Assembly: GCF_001898805.1 (NCBI RefSeq) | Contig: NZ_MKVJ01000022.1 | Location: 62,001 to 126,000 of the forward strand | Length of the DNA: 64,000 nt | Direction: 5' to 3' | DNA from: Leifsonia sp. 71-9 | Lineage (GTDB): Bacteria > Actinomycetota > Actinomycetes > Actinomycetales > Microbacteriaceae | Part shown: one piece after another, positions 1-8,894 of the stretch | Position numbering within the stretch: position 1 is the stretch's first letter | Layout of the letters: the number at the start of each line of letters is the position of its first letter | Position numbers and translations under genes: made by a program | Notes under the pieces: model-generated | What the model saw: the letters and a program-made list of their open reading frames with translations, nothing else | What the model was told of the DNA's origin: nothing | Database searches by the model: none

Positions 1-497
1 CAGGTGATCGTCCAGGGGAGCTCGGGGTACGCCACCGTGGGGGCGATGTCCTTCAGCACGTCGTACTGCGCCTGGGTCACCCCGGACCACGGGGCGAGGA
101 TGAGGTCGGGCTCGAGATCGACGATCGCCTCCACGTCGAGCTCGGTGCCGCCGGTGAACTGCTCGGGGAGCTTCTCCCCGGACTTCTGGACGGCGTCGTG
201 GATCCAGGGCAGGTAGCCCGATTCGTCGCTGCCCCAGGGGTACTCCTCGACGCCCACCGGGACGGTGCCGAGCGCGATGGCGGTCTCGGCCGAGCCCATC
301 CCGAGCGTGACGATCCTCGTGGGTTTGTGGTCGATCACGGCCTTTCCGAGCGCGTGGGTGATGGTCACGGGCGCGAAGCCGTCGTCGGCGGAGGTGGAGC
401 CGGTGGCTCCACTCGAGCAGGCGCTGAGCAGGAGGGCGGAAGCGGCGATTCCGACGACTGCGAGGGCAGTGCGGAGACGGCGGGGGCGGCGGGGCAT
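1..497 (-). CDS. Iron-siderophore ABC transporter substrate-binding lipoprotein (3' part outside window)
   Basis: The reading frame starts at an ATG at 497 and stays open to the window edge, so about 165 residues are visible and the C-terminus is missing. The start of the protein has arginines, a hydrophobic stretch and a lipobox ending in Cys27 (LLLSAC), so it should be a membrane-anchored lipoprotein. The following sequence (PTRIVTLGMGSAETAIALG, then an ELDVEAIVDLEPDLI stretch) is typical of FecB/FepB-type periplasmic-binding folds for ferric siderophores. It diverges from a siderophore-interacting reductase, with an iron box between them. Ligand identity cannot be read from the sequence. 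Confidence 0.9.
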   Translation of the reverse strand, partial: MPRRPRRLRTALAVVGIAASALLLSACSSGATGSTSADDGFAPVTITHALGKAVIDHKPTRIVTLGMGSAETAIALGTVPVGVEEYPWGSDESGYLPWIHDAVQKSGEKLPEQFTGGTELDVEAIVDLEPDLILAPWSGVTQAQYDVLKDIAPTVAYPELPWTIT

Positions 498-532
498 GGG
501 GTCCTTTCGGTCGCGCGAGGCGAAACGATTGG

Positions 533-551
533 TTAGTGTAGCCTTACCTTA
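533..551. promoter_or_regulatory. Iron box (DtxR/IdeR-type operator)
   Basis: The 19-base sequence TTAGTGTAGCCTTACCTTA matches the DtxR/IdeR palindrome TTAGGTTAGGCTAACCTAA at 14 of 19 positions. It lies between the divergent siderophore-binding lipoprotein and the siderophore-interacting protein, 36 bases from the first and 47 from the second. Iron-dependent repression of both genes by the DtxR/IdeR protein encoded at 46405 is inferred. Confidence 0.75.
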
Positions 552-597
552 GTTTAATTTTCAATTCTGCTGAAAGTTCGAGAGGATCCGCACCCGA

Positions 598-1539
598 GTG
601 TCCACCACCGCCCCGACCCGGACGGACCGCCCCGCCTACCGTCCGTACCGCGCCCGCGTCTCCGCCGTCCAGCCGCTCAGCCCGCACTTCACCCGGGTCA
701 GCTTCCGCAGCGACGACTTCGAGCACTTCGGGACCGAGGGGCTCGACCAACGGATCAAGCTGCTCTTCCCGCTCGCGGACGGCACGTTCTCCGACCTCGG
801 GTTCGACGACGAGGACTCGATCGCGGCCGGCGACTGGTACGAGCGGTGGCGCGCCCTGCCCGAGCACCGGCGCAATCCGTTCCGCACCTACACCGTGCGC
901 GTCTCCGATCCGGCCGACCGCCGCGTCGACATCGACTTCGTCTCCCACGGCGACGGCGGCCCCGCTGCCCGCTGGCTGCTCGCGGCCGCGCCCGGTGACG
1001 AGCTCGTCATCGTCGGCCCGGACGCCCGGAGCACGACGACGGGCGTCGGGATCGACTGGCACCCGGGAGGCTGCACCGACCTGCTCGTCGTCGGCGACGA
1101 GACCGCGGTCCCGGCCATCGCCGCGATCCTCGCCTCCCGCCCCGACGACTGCACCGCGCACGTGTTCCTCGAGGTGCCCTCGGCCGATGACGCGCTCGCG
1201 CTGGAGGCCCCGAGCGGAGTGACCATCACCTGGCTCGCGCGCGGGGACGCGGAGAGCGGCAGCGCGCTGGTGCCCGCGGTCGAGCGGTGGCTCGGCGAGC
1301 ATCCCGAGGTCGTCGCCCGGGCCGCGGCCGACGGACGGCAGCCCCTGGCGAGGGTGGATGTCGACCGCGACGTGCTCTGGGAGCTGGCGGAGAACACCGA
1401 GACCGGCTTCTACGCGTGGATCGCGGGGGAGTCCGCCGCGGTCAAGACCCTGCGCCGCCTGCTGGTGCGCGGGCACGGCATCGACCGGCACCGCGTGGCG
1501 TTCATGGGCTACTGGCGACGGGGCCGCGCCGAGAACTGA
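598..1539 (+). CDS. Siderophore-interacting protein (FAD-dependent ferric-siderophore reductase)
   Basis: This 313-residue protein would reduce Fe(III)-siderophore in the cytoplasm to release iron. The N-terminal half is a ferredoxin-reductase-like FAD-binding barrel with an RTYT motif near residue 96. The C-terminal half is the SIP nucleotide-binding domain, with GDETAVPAI around residue 165 and a family-typical end (FYAWIAGESAAVK, then MGYWRRG). The GTG start at 598 has AGAGGA at 581-586. The gene shares the iron box with the divergent binding protein. Its stop is one base away from that of the convergent lepB. Confidence 0.93.
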   Translation: MSTTAPTRTDRPAYRPYRARVSAVQPLSPHFTRVSFRSDDFEHFGTEGLDQRIKLLFPLADGTFSDLGFDDEDSIAAGDWYERWRALPEHRRNPFRTYTVRVSDPADRRVDIDFVSHGDGGPAARWLLAAAPGDELVIVGPDARSTTTGVGIDWHPGGCTDLLVVGDETAVPAIAAILASRPDDCTAHVFLEVPSADDALALEAPSGVTITWLARGDAESGSALVPAVERWLGEHPEVVARAAADGRQPLARVDVDRDVLWELAENTETGFYAWIAGESAAVKTLRRLLVRGHGIDRHRVAFMGYWRRGRAEN

Positions 1540-1540
1540 G

Positions 1541-2272
1541 CTACTTCTTCTTGTCCTCGACCCCGGCGAAGGTCTCGGGGTAGTCGCTGAGCCACGACCA
1601 GTGGCTGAGCGGCCAGCTCACCACGAACGCCTTGCCGACCACGTCGTCGAGCGGCACGAAGCCGCCGCCCGGGTCGTCCATGTGGTAGCGGGAGTCGGCC
1701 GAGTTGTAGCGGTTGTCGCCCATCACCCACACCTTGCCCGCGGGCACGGTGACGGAGAACGGCTTGCCGGAGACCTGCTGCACGCCGGCGGGGAGGAGCA
1801 CGTACGGCTCCTTCAGTGGCACGCCGTTGACGCTCATCTGGCCGAGCGCGTTGCAGCAGCTGATCTTGTCGCCCGGCAGACCGATGAGGCGCTTCACGAG
1901 GTGCTGGTCGCTGTCGGAGGCGCCGAGGCCGACGAAGTCGAGCACCGCGCCGACGCCCTTCTGGAGCGCGTTGCTGTTGTCCGGGGCGGGCGCGGGCAGC
2001 CAGCCGCCCGGATCCTTGAACACGACGACGTCACCGCGCTGCAGCGGGAAGACGCGCGGCTGGAGCTCGTTCACGATGATCCGGTCGTTGATCTGGAGCG
2101 TGTTCTCCATCGACCCGGACGGGATGTAGAAGGAGCGCGCGACGAACGTCTTGATGAGGAACGAGACGAGCACCGCGACGACGAAGATGACGACGACATC
2201 CCGCAGCAGCGACTTCCACCCGGATTTGCGAGTGGCGCGGCGAGGGCGGGTCGTGGCGGTGCTGTCGGTCAC
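1541..2272 (-). CDS. lepB: Signal peptidase I
   Basis: A 243-residue S26 peptidase that cleaves signal peptides at the outer face of the membrane. One N-terminal transmembrane segment is seen at about residues 24-44. Box B (YIPSGSMENTL) carries the nucleophile Ser54. The general base is Lys127 in box D (HLVKRLIGLPGD), and box E is MGDNRYNSADSR. The length is normal for an actinobacterial enzyme with one membrane anchor. GTG start at 2272. The gene is divergent from the M23 peptidase; no partner gene (rplS or rnhB, common neighbours) is visible here. Confidence 0.96.
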   Translation of the reverse strand: MTDSTATTRPRRATRKSGWKSLLRDVVVIFVVAVLVSFLIKTFVARSFYIPSGSMENTLQINDRIIVNELQPRVFPLQRGDVVVFKDPGGWLPAPAPDNSNALQKGVGAVLDFVGLGASDSDQHLVKRLIGLPGDKISCCNALGQMSVNGVPLKEPYVLLPAGVQQVSGKPFSVTVPAGKVWVMGDNRYNSADSRYHMDDPGGGFVPLDDVVGKAFVVSWPLSHWSWLSDYPETFAGVEDKKK

Positions 2273-2396
2273 AATGGTTCACCGTACCGTGCGGAGGCTG
2301 TGAGCCGCATCCGACCTGACGGCCGAGTCTTGTCCCGGACCCCGGCGCGGTGGGAGCATCGGAGGGCGGGCGCTGCCGCGTTCGGCGTGGGCCCGC

Positions 2397-3815
2397 GTGA
2401 TCATGCAGAGCGCGCAGCGAAGTCGGCGGGTGGGGTCACGACGCGGGACACCGCGCCGCGCTGGTCCCCTGCGGGCCGCGAACGCGCTGGCCCTCGTCTC
2501 GGCGCTCGCGCTCGGCGGTCTGGGCGTGCTCGCGGCGCCGGTCACGGCCGCGTCGGCCGAGGACTGCGTGGCGACGGGATGCGCGACGCCGACGCCGTCG
2601 CCGACCCGCGGGGAGAGCGAGACGCCGACGCCCACGCAGACGCCGACGTCCACCCCGACCCCGACCCCGACGCCGACGCCGGATCCGACCGGGACGTCGA
2701 CGCCGACTCCCACGCCCACGCCCACCCCGACTCCGTCCGGCACCCCGACGACTGCGCCCCCGGCGAGCGGGGCGCCCGCTCCGGCCCCGACGGACGACAT
2801 CCCGCTGGCGGTGCCCGACCTCGGCTCCGGCCCGGTGGTCGACACGGCCGAGGTCGCCCAGGCCGCGCAGCTCGCGAGCGACCTCGCCGCCGCGCAGGAG
2901 CAGTTGGCGACGGCCTCCCAGCAGTCGCGGGAGGCCCAGAGCGAGCAGGAGCAGGCGACGACGGTCGCCGACGCCCTGAAGGCCCAGGCGAAGGCGGCGG
3001 AGAAGCGCGCCGCGTCGTCGGCTGCCGCGGCGGCCGCGCTGGTCCGCGCGGCGGTCTCGCGCGCCCCGACCGAGGATCCGCTCGCGGCCGTCCTGGACGG
3101 CCCCGGCAACCTGCTGGGCAAGCTCGGCGCCGTGGACCGGCTGCGCTCGCTGTCGGCCGACGGGGAGCGCACCATTCGCGCGGCCGGCGCCGACGCCCGC
3201 GCCGCCGCCGCCGCCCGCACGAAGGCCGACCGGGCGGCGCAGGCCGTCACCGCCGTCGACGTGTCCGGCTCCGAGCAGGCCGTCGCCGACGCGCAGTCCC
3301 GCGTCGACCTCGCCGTCGCGGCCCTCGCCGCCGTGCCGACGGTGCTCTCGGCCGACACGGGCTGGCAGACACTGACGGTCGATCCGTCCCTCATCCCGGA
3401 CGGCTGGACGCTGCCTGTGCACGGCCCCCTGACCGACGGCTTCGGGCCGCGCCCCTCGCGGCCGGCCGGCACCGCCCTCTTCCACCCGGGCGACGACATC
3501 GGAGCGGCGTGCGGCACCACGATCGTCGCCGCCGCGGCCGGGACGGTCGTGGAGGCGGGGCCGAACGGGTCGTACGGCAACTTCGTCCTGATCGACCACG
3601 GGGGCGGCGTGGAGACGGCGTACGGGCACATCCGCGACGGCGGGATCGGCGTGACGGTCGGTGAGGTCGTCGCCGCCGGGCAGGCCATCGCGCAGGTGGG
3701 CTCGACGGGCGCCTCCACCGGCTGCCACCTGCACCTGGAGGTGCGGGTCAATGGGCTGCAGATCGACCCGATGCCGTTCTTCGCGGCCCGCGGCGTGACC
3801 ATCGGCACCCGCTGA
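2397..3815 (+). CDS. Secreted M23-family metallopeptidase with Thr-Pro linker and coiled coil
   Basis: This 472-residue (or 470 from the ATG at 2403) exported protein probably cuts peptidoglycan cross-bridges. A basic, hydrophobic signal peptide covers about residues 15-52. Next is a long Thr-Pro repeat (about 63-125), then an Ala/Gln/Glu-rich coiled coil (about 145-320). The C-terminal M23 domain has zinc ligands visible as H363 and D367 (FHPGDDIG) and H446 in CHLHLEV; H444 and H411 (YGHI) are the expected catalytic histidines. The architecture matches EnvC/RipA-like wall hydrolases whose coiled coil restrains activity. The substrate is inferred. Confidence 0.9.
   Translation: MIMQSAQRSRRVGSRRGTPRRAGPLRAANALALVSALALGGLGVLAAPVTAASAEDCVATGCATPTPSPTRGESETPTPTQTPTSTPTPTPTPTPDPTGTSTPTPTPTPTPTPSGTPTTAPPASGAPAPAPTDDIPLAVPDLGSGPVVDTAEVAQAAQLASDLAAAQEQLATASQQSREAQSEQEQATTVADALKAQAKAAEKRAASSAAAAAALVRAAVSRAPTEDPLAAVLDGPGNLLGKLGAVDRLRSLSADGERTIRAAGADARAAAAARTKADRAAQAVTAVDVSGSEQAVADAQSRVDLAVAALAAVPTVLSADTGWQTLTVDPSLIPDGWTLPVHGPLTDGFGPRPSRPAGTALFHPGDDIGAACGTTIVAAAAGTVVEAGPNGSYGNFVLIDHGGGVETAYGHIRDGGIGVTVGEVVAAGQAIAQVGSTGASTGCHLHLEVRVNGLQIDPMPFFAARGVTIGTR
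2621..2760 (+). repeat. Low-complexity Thr-Pro coding repeat
   Basis: A run of near-identical ACG/ACC-CCG/CCC codon pairs encodes the Thr-Pro linker of the M23 peptidase. It is a slippage-prone tract inside a gene and is not an intergenic repeat. Confidence 0.85.
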
Positions 3816-3894
3816 CGAGCCTCCCCGCGCACGGATCCTGCGCGTTCGCCGGTTGTTCTCGGCGAGGTCGCCGGGTGGGCGTACCGTGCAGAGC

Positions 3895-5229
3895 ATGACC
3901 GAACTCACGGAGCTCGTCGGGTCATGGATGCGGCGCCAACGGTGGTATTCGACCAAGAGCGTCGAGCCGCGACTGCGCCTCCTCGCCTCATTCGAGCTCG
4001 AACCCGCCGAACCCGGCCTCCGCATCGTCACCCATTTCTTCTGCGACGATGCGCCGCGCACGCCACGCGTCTATCAGGTGCCCGTCGTCGCGCGCCCGGA
4101 CCGCGACGGCGATGCCGCCGCGCTCATCGGCGAGGCCGGCGGACGCTTCCTCTACGACGGACCGACGGAGGAGGCCTACGTCGCCGCCCTCATCGGCCTG
4201 ATGACCGGGGCCCAGCGGTCGGAGGGGCGCGACGCCCACGCGCAGGGCCACGCGCTCGGCGAGCCGATCGAGGTGCGCTCCTCGCGCCGCCTGACCGGTG
4301 AGCAGTCCAACACCTCCATCGTCGCCGAGCTCGCCGGCGACCGCCTCGCACTCGTGAAGGTGTTCCGCGTCGTCCAGGACGGCGAGAACCCCGACGTCTC
4401 GACGCTCGCGGCGCTCACCTCGGGCGGCTCGCGTCGCACCCCGGCCCTGCTCGGCTGGCTGACCGGCGAATGGCCGTCGGCGAGCGGAGGCCGTGCGGGC
4501 GGAGAGCTCGCGCTCATCCAGGACTTCCTCGTCGGGGCCGAGGACGGCTGGGAGCTCGCCGTCTCGGCCGCCGAGCACGCGGAGGACTTCGCCGATCGCG
4601 CCTTCGACCTGGGCCGCGGCACGGCGGAGCTGCACCGTCAGCTCGCCGAGGCCCTCCCGACCCGTCCGGCGGGCACGGACGACGTGCGGCAGGCGCTCGA
4701 CGCCATGTTCCGCCGGCTGACCGTGACCACGACCGAGGTCCCCGAGGTGGGGCTCCTGCGGCCCGGCATCGCCGCCGTCTACGAGGCGGCCGCGGCGGCC
4801 CCGCTCCCGGTGCTGCAGCGCATCCACGGCGATCTGCACCTCGGCCAGGTGCTCCATTCGCCCGACCGCGGCTGGCAGTTCATCGACTTCGAGGGCGAAC
4901 CGCTGCGTCCGCTGGCCGAGCGCAGCCTCCCCGACTCGACGATGCGGGATGTGGCGGGCATGCTCCGCTCGTTCGACTACGTCGCGGGGTCGCTGGCGCA
5001 GCGCCATCCACCCGTCGACGCCGAAGCCTGGGCCTCCCGCGCCCGTGATGCGTACCTGGAGGGGTACGCGTCGGTGGCCGGTGCGGAGCTGGACGAGCAC
5101 CACGCGCTGCTCGACGCGTTCGAGCTCGACAAGGCCGTCTACGAGATCGCCTATGAGGCGCGGCACCGTCCGGCGTGGATCCCCATCCCGCTGCGGGCGG
5201 TCGAGCGGCTGCTGGCGACGCGGGTCTGA
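3895..5229 (+). CDS. Maltokinase-like phosphotransferase
   Basis: A 444-residue kinase-fold protein. The N-terminal cap begins with LVGSWMRRQRWYSTK, typical of actinobacterial maltokinases (Mak/Pep2), which make maltose 1-phosphate for alpha-glucan synthesis by GlgE. The kinase core shows a GEQSNTS loop, the catalytic HGDLHLGQVL and the metal-binding FIDFEGEP. I chose the ATG at 3895 because the upstream extension (from 3853) is not family-like. Its usual partner treS is not adjacent and no glgE or glgB is in the window, so the gene stands alone. The sugar specificity is inferred. Confidence 0.82.
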   Translation: MTELTELVGSWMRRQRWYSTKSVEPRLRLLASFELEPAEPGLRIVTHFFCDDAPRTPRVYQVPVVARPDRDGDAAALIGEAGGRFLYDGPTEEAYVAALIGLMTGAQRSEGRDAHAQGHALGEPIEVRSSRRLTGEQSNTSIVAELAGDRLALVKVFRVVQDGENPDVSTLAALTSGGSRRTPALLGWLTGEWPSASGGRAGGELALIQDFLVGAEDGWELAVSAAEHAEDFADRAFDLGRGTAELHRQLAEALPTRPAGTDDVRQALDAMFRRLTVTTTEVPEVGLLRPGIAAVYEAAAAAPLPVLQRIHGDLHLGQVLHSPDRGWQFIDFEGEPLRPLAERSLPDSTMRDVAGMLRSFDYVAGSLAQRHPPVDAEAWASRARDAYLEGYASVAGAELDEHHALLDAFELDKAVYEIAYEARHRPAWIPIPLRAVERLLATRV

Positions 5230-5253
5230 CCCGCGACGCCCCGGCGGCCGCTC

Positions 5254-6468
5254 CTACGCCTCCGCCGTGCGCGGCAGGTGCTTCGTGTAGGACGCGAGCA
5301 GGGCGACCGCCGAGAGCGCGGCGAGCACGATCAGCGCCAGGAACAGCCCGACGGTCGACAGCGGCGGGGTGAGCGCCGCCATGATCGTCGGGACCAGGAA
5401 GCCGGCGTACGCGACCGCGTAGAAGACCCCCGTGAGCCCGGCGAGATCGCGCGGCGTGGCGATCCGCTGCACCTCCAGCAGCCCGGAGACCAGGGCGATG
5501 CCCATCCCGGCGCCCAGGATCACGGCCGCGACGACGCCGAGGACGAGCGAGCGGGAGACGACCGCGCCGGTGAGCACGATGAGCCCGCCGGCGATCGTCG
5601 CGAGGGCGGCGACCAGACCGCGCGCGCTCGACACCGAGTGCAGCCGCTTCGCGATCGGCTGGACGAGGGAGGCGACGCCGAGCGCGATCACGGTGAGCAG
5701 CGTCGCGTAGCCGAGCCCCCACTCGCCGGTCTGCGCGCCGAGCAGCACGGGCAGGTAGCCGTAGGCGAGCGCGGCCGCGGCGAAGATCCACGGCGCGGCG
5801 ACGAGCACCACGCGTCGGAACCGTTTGTGGCCCGCCGCCGGGATGCGCAGCTGGGCGAGCAGCGGTCCGCGCTCGCCGCCGGTCGTCGCCGTCTCGGGGA
5901 TGCGCAGGACGATCCACGCGAGCGGGAGGGTCAGCGCGATGTGGACGAGGAACGGGAGCTCCTCGCCGAAGGCGGTGAACTGCGCGATGCCTCCCGCGAC
6001 CAGGGCACCCGCCGCCGAGCCGAGGGTGAAGGCGAGGGAGGCGCGGCGCGCTCCGGCCGCGCCGTCGACGCCCGGCTCGAACCGGCTCGACGACACCTCC
6101 TTCATCCAGCTGGTGCCGACCGCCATCGCGATGCCCACGGTGATGCCCGACAGCAGCCGGCCGACGTAGATCGGCACCGGCCCGAGCGCGCCGAGGGCCA
6201 GCGCGGCGCTCGCGAGCACGGCCGTGATGACGCCCGCCAGCATCAGCGGGCGGCGGCCGTGCCGGTCGGAGAGCGCTCCGGCGACGAGGAGGGCCGGCGC
6301 GAGCCCCAGCACGTAGACGCCGAGGAACATGTTGACGGTGAGCTCGGAGTAGTGCTGCACGTCCTTGTACATCAGCAGCAGCGGGCTGAACTGGTTGCCG
6401 CACCACGAGCAGACGAACATGACGGCGAAGACGCCGCGCCAGGGGGAACCCGCGATCCGGCGGCTCAC
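5254..6468 (-). CDS. MFS transporter
   Basis: A 404-residue membrane protein with about 12 hydrophobic segments. The MFS signature after the second segment is readable (GALSDRHGRRPL). The GTG start overlaps the stop of the upstream GntR-family regulator by four bases (GTGA), so the two are translationally coupled. Position in a monooxygenase - GntR - MFS array suggests transport of a substrate or product of the monooxygenase. The transported compound is unknown. Confidence 0.88.
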   Translation of the reverse strand: MSRRIAGSPWRGVFAVMFVCSWCGNQFSPLLLMYKDVQHYSELTVNMFLGVYVLGLAPALLVAGALSDRHGRRPLMLAGVITAVLASAALALGALGPVPIYVGRLLSGITVGIAMAVGTSWMKEVSSSRFEPGVDGAAGARRASLAFTLGSAAGALVAGGIAQFTAFGEELPFLVHIALTLPLAWIVLRIPETATTGGERGPLLAQLRIPAAGHKRFRRVVLVAAPWIFAAAALAYGYLPVLLGAQTGEWGLGYATLLTVIALGVASLVQPIAKRLHSVSSARGLVAALATIAGGLIVLTGAVVSRSLVLGVVAAVILGAGMGIALVSGLLEVQRIATPRDLAGLTGVFYAVAYAGFLVPTIMAALTPPLSTVGLFLALIVLAALSAVALLASYTKHLPRTAEA

Positions 6469-7085
6469 AGTGCGCCCTGGTTGCGCGCGATGTGCGTGCG
6501 CAGCAGCCCCGGGTAGTCACCGCCGCTGCGGAGCGCGTCGAGCAGGGCCTCGTGGTCGGCGAGCGAGTCGCCGAGGGTCTCGGGCCGCACGCGGAACAGC
6601 TGGTGCCGGATGCGCTGCTGCCGGTCGCGCAGCAGCCCGTAGAAGTGACCGGCGAGGTCGTTGCCGGACGCGTCGACGACGGCCGCGTGGAACCACTGGT
6701 CGGCCTCCACGAACCGCTCGACGTCGCCCTCGGCGATGGCCGCGCGCTGCTCGGCCAGGGCCTCCTCCAGCGCGGACCGCAGCGCCTCGTCGGCGCCCCC
6801 GCCGTCGCGCACGCGGGCGGCGGCCGTGGCCTCGATCGCCTCGCGGAGGTCGAGCACGTTCTGCGCCTCCCGGGGCGACATCGGCACGACGATCGCGCCC
6901 CGGCGCGGCTCGAGGGTGAGCAGGCCCTCCGCCGCGAGCCGCAGGAACGCCTCGTGCACCGGGGTGCGGCTGACGCCGATCTCCGCGCCGAGCTGGGCCT
7001 CGCTGAGCAGGGTCCCGCCGGGCGCCTCGCCCGAGAGGATGAGGCGTTTGGCGTGACTGTAGGCGTGCTCGGCGGCGGGGATCAT
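6465..7085 (-). CDS. GntR-family transcriptional regulator with FCD domain
   Basis: A 206-residue regulator of the FadR subgroup. The N-terminal winged helix includes LLSEAQLGAEIGVSRTPVHE. The C-terminal all-helical FCD ligand-binding domain runs from about residue 75 and carries typical metal-site residues, a D-x3-E pair near DLREAIEA and later histidines. It is cotranscribed with the downstream MFS gene. A tandem palindrome directly upstream of its start codon suggests autoregulation. FCD ligands are usually small organic acids; the actual effector is not known. Confidence 0.9.
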   Translation of the reverse strand: MIPAAEHAYSHAKRLILSGEAPGGTLLSEAQLGAEIGVSRTPVHEAFLRLAAEGLLTLEPRRGAIVVPMSPREAQNVLDLREAIEATAAARVRDGGGADEALRSALEEALAEQRAAIAEGDVERFVEADQWFHAAVVDASGNDLAGHFYGLLRDRQQRIRHQLFRVRPETLGDSLADHEALLDALRSGGDYPGLLRTHIARNQGAL

Positions 7086-7100
7086 GCCTTCAGTGTACGC

Positions 7101-7124
7101 CTTGCATGCAAGCTTGCGTGCAAG
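7101..7124. promoter_or_regulatory. Tandem palindromic operator, probably for the GntR-family regulator
   Basis: Two 12-base palindromes sit head to tail with no spacer: CTTGCATGCAAG (7101-7112) and CTTGCGTGCAAG (7113-7124). The first is a perfect palindrome; the second has one central change. They lie in the 48-base gap between the monooxygenase stop and the regulator's ATG, just upstream of its ribosome binding site. Autoregulation of the gntR-MFS pair is inferred from position. Confidence 0.7.
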
Positions 7125-7133
7125 GCGGCCGGC

Positions 7134-8516
7134 TCACCCCTGCGCCGGCGCCCCGACCCGGTACTTCGCTGCCCGATGCGTCTCGGGCACGCGGTCGCCG
7201 GCGCCGTGCAGCTTGTTGCGCAGCGACCCGGGCGCGTAGTCGGTCGGGTAGGCGCCGCGCTTCTGCAGCTCCGGGATGACGAACTCCACGATGTCCTCGA
7301 ACGTGCCGGGGGTGATCGCGTAGGCGAGGTTGAACCCGTCCACGTCGGTCTCCTCCACCCACTCCTGCAGCTGGTCGGCGATCTCCGCGCCCGAGCCCAC
7401 GATGAACGGCCCCAGACCGCCGATCGCGCCGTTGCGGCCGATGTCGCGCACCGTCCACTCGCCGCCGTCCTCGTTCGGCCGCTGGAAGTTCGCGACCGCC
7501 GACTGGATGGCGTTGCTCTGCACATGGCCGATCGGCTCGTCGAGGTCGTACTGCGACAGGTCGACGCCCATCCAGCCCGACATGAACACGAGCGCGCCCT
7601 CGTCGCTGGTGTACTGCAGGAAGTCCTCGAACTTCGCCTGCGCCTTCTCCGGCGTCTCGTCGGTGATCACGGTAAGCAACGTGTAGATGCGAGCGGCGTA
7701 GCGGTCCCGGCCCGCGGCCTCCAGCGCGTCGCGCAGCTTGGCCACCGTCTCCTTCAGCCCCTCCTTCGTGGAGGCGGCCACGAAGATGGCCTCCGCGTTC
7801 TCGGCCGCGAAACCGATGCCGCGCTTGGACGCGCCCGCCTGGTAGATGACGGGGGTGCGCTGCGGGCTCGGCTCGGAGAGGTGGATGCCCGGCACGGTGA
7901 AGTGCTTGCCGCTGTGCCCGATCTCGTGCACCTTCGCCGGGTCGGTGAACACGCCCGTCTCGCGGTCGCGGACGACGGCGTCGTCCTCCCACGACCCCTC
8001 CCACAGCTTGTAGAGCACCTCGAGGTACTCGTCGGCGTGGTCGTAGCGGTCGTCGTGCTCCAGCTGGTCGTCGTGCCCCATGTTGCGCGCGGCCGACGGC
8101 AGGTAGCCGGTCACGACGTTCCAGCCGACGCGTCCCTTGGTCAGGTGGTCGAGCGTCGACATGCGGCGCGCGAACGGATACGGGTGCTCGTAGGCGGTGC
8201 CCGCCGTGATCCCGAAGCCCAGGTTCTCGGTCACCAGCGCCATCGCCGACACCAGCAGGATGGGGTCGTTGACCGGCACCTGCGCGCCGTGCCGGATCGC
8301 TGCCTCGTTGTCACCGCCGTACACGTCGTAGGTGCCCAGCACGTCGGCGATGAAGATCCCGTCGAACCGCCCGCGCTCCAGCAGCTTCGCCAGCTCGGTC
8401 CAGTACGTGAGGTCCTTGTACCGCCACGCCTGGTCGTCGGGGTGGCGCCACATCCCGGAGGACTGGTGGGCGACGCAGTTCATGTCGAAGGCATTGAAGC
8501 GGATCTGACGGGTCAT
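7134..8516 (-). CDS. NtaA/DmoA/SnaA-family FMN-dependent monooxygenase
   Basis: A 460-residue bacterial-luciferase-like TIM-barrel flavoprotein of the class IIC monooxygenases, which act on compounds such as nitrilotriacetate, dibenzothiophene sulfone or dimethyl sulfide. Family features are FNAFDMNCVAHQSSGMW at the start, HLTKGRVGWNVVTGY near the middle and PVIYQAGASKRGIGFAAENA later. I placed the start at the ATG at 8516, where family similarity begins, and not at the longer frame from 8564. A flavin reductase partner is needed by this family but none is adjacent. The substrate is unknown. Confidence 0.9.
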   Translation of the reverse strand: MTRQIRFNAFDMNCVAHQSSGMWRHPDDQAWRYKDLTYWTELAKLLERGRFDGIFIADVLGTYDVYGGDNEAAIRHGAQVPVNDPILLVSAMALVTENLGFGITAGTAYEHPYPFARRMSTLDHLTKGRVGWNVVTGYLPSAARNMGHDDQLEHDDRYDHADEYLEVLYKLWEGSWEDDAVVRDRETGVFTDPAKVHEIGHSGKHFTVPGIHLSEPSPQRTPVIYQAGASKRGIGFAAENAEAIFVAASTKEGLKETVAKLRDALEAAGRDRYAARIYTLLTVITDETPEKAQAKFEDFLQYTSDEGALVFMSGWMGVDLSQYDLDEPIGHVQSNAIQSAVANFQRPNEDGGEWTVRDIGRNGAIGGLGPFIVGSGAEIADQLQEWVEETDVDGFNLAYAITPGTFEDIVEFVIPELQKRGAYPTDYAPGSLRNKLHGAGDRVPETHRAAKYRVGAPAQG

Positions 8517-8593
8517 GCGGTCCAGGATGCGGGACGCGGGAGGCGGGCGCACCCCCGGCGTCATCGTGCGTAATCAACGTCGCACGGCCGGCG

Positions 8594-8890
8594 TCATTCG
8601 ATCCGCACGACCGTGACCTCATCGTCCGTCGTTGAAACGAGCTCCTGCGTCGCGATGCCGACGATCACGAGGATCGAGGTCGCGGCGGCGACAAAACCCA
8701 CGGCAGCGACGAGGGGCCCTCGTCGCCTCTCGCCCCTCCGGAAGAGGAGCACCAGCGCGACCACAGCCGTCCCGAGCCCGACCAACCACGCAACCGGATG
8801 CATGAGCATTGCCAGGGCCGAGACGGCTGCGGATGCGCAGAGCCACCATTCGCTACGTTGCACGGACCTTTTCCAGGCGCCTCCGCTCAC
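8594..8890 (-). CDS. Small membrane protein of unknown function
   Basis: I do not recognise this 98-residue protein. After a short polar start there are three hydrophobic segments (about residues 16-31, 33-49 and 60-83), followed by an acidic tail. Its GTG start lies four bases after the stop of the gene for a secreted protein (8895-9533), so the two are probably cotranscribed. Base composition is lower in G+C than the neighbours. A role as partner or immunity protein of the secreted protein is possible but speculative. Confidence 0.6.
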   Translation of the reverse strand: MSGGAWKRSVQRSEWWLCASAAVSALAMLMHPVAWLVGLGTAVVALVLLFRRGERRRGPLVAAVGFVAAATSILVIVGIATQELVSTTDDEVTVVRIE

Positions 8891-8894
8891 AAGG

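Noticed and set aside
1358-3664. 768-codon plus-strand frame across lepB and the M23 gene
   Set aside because: It is antisense to lepB and out of frame with the M23 peptidase, and its product is Arg/Gly-rich with no domain.
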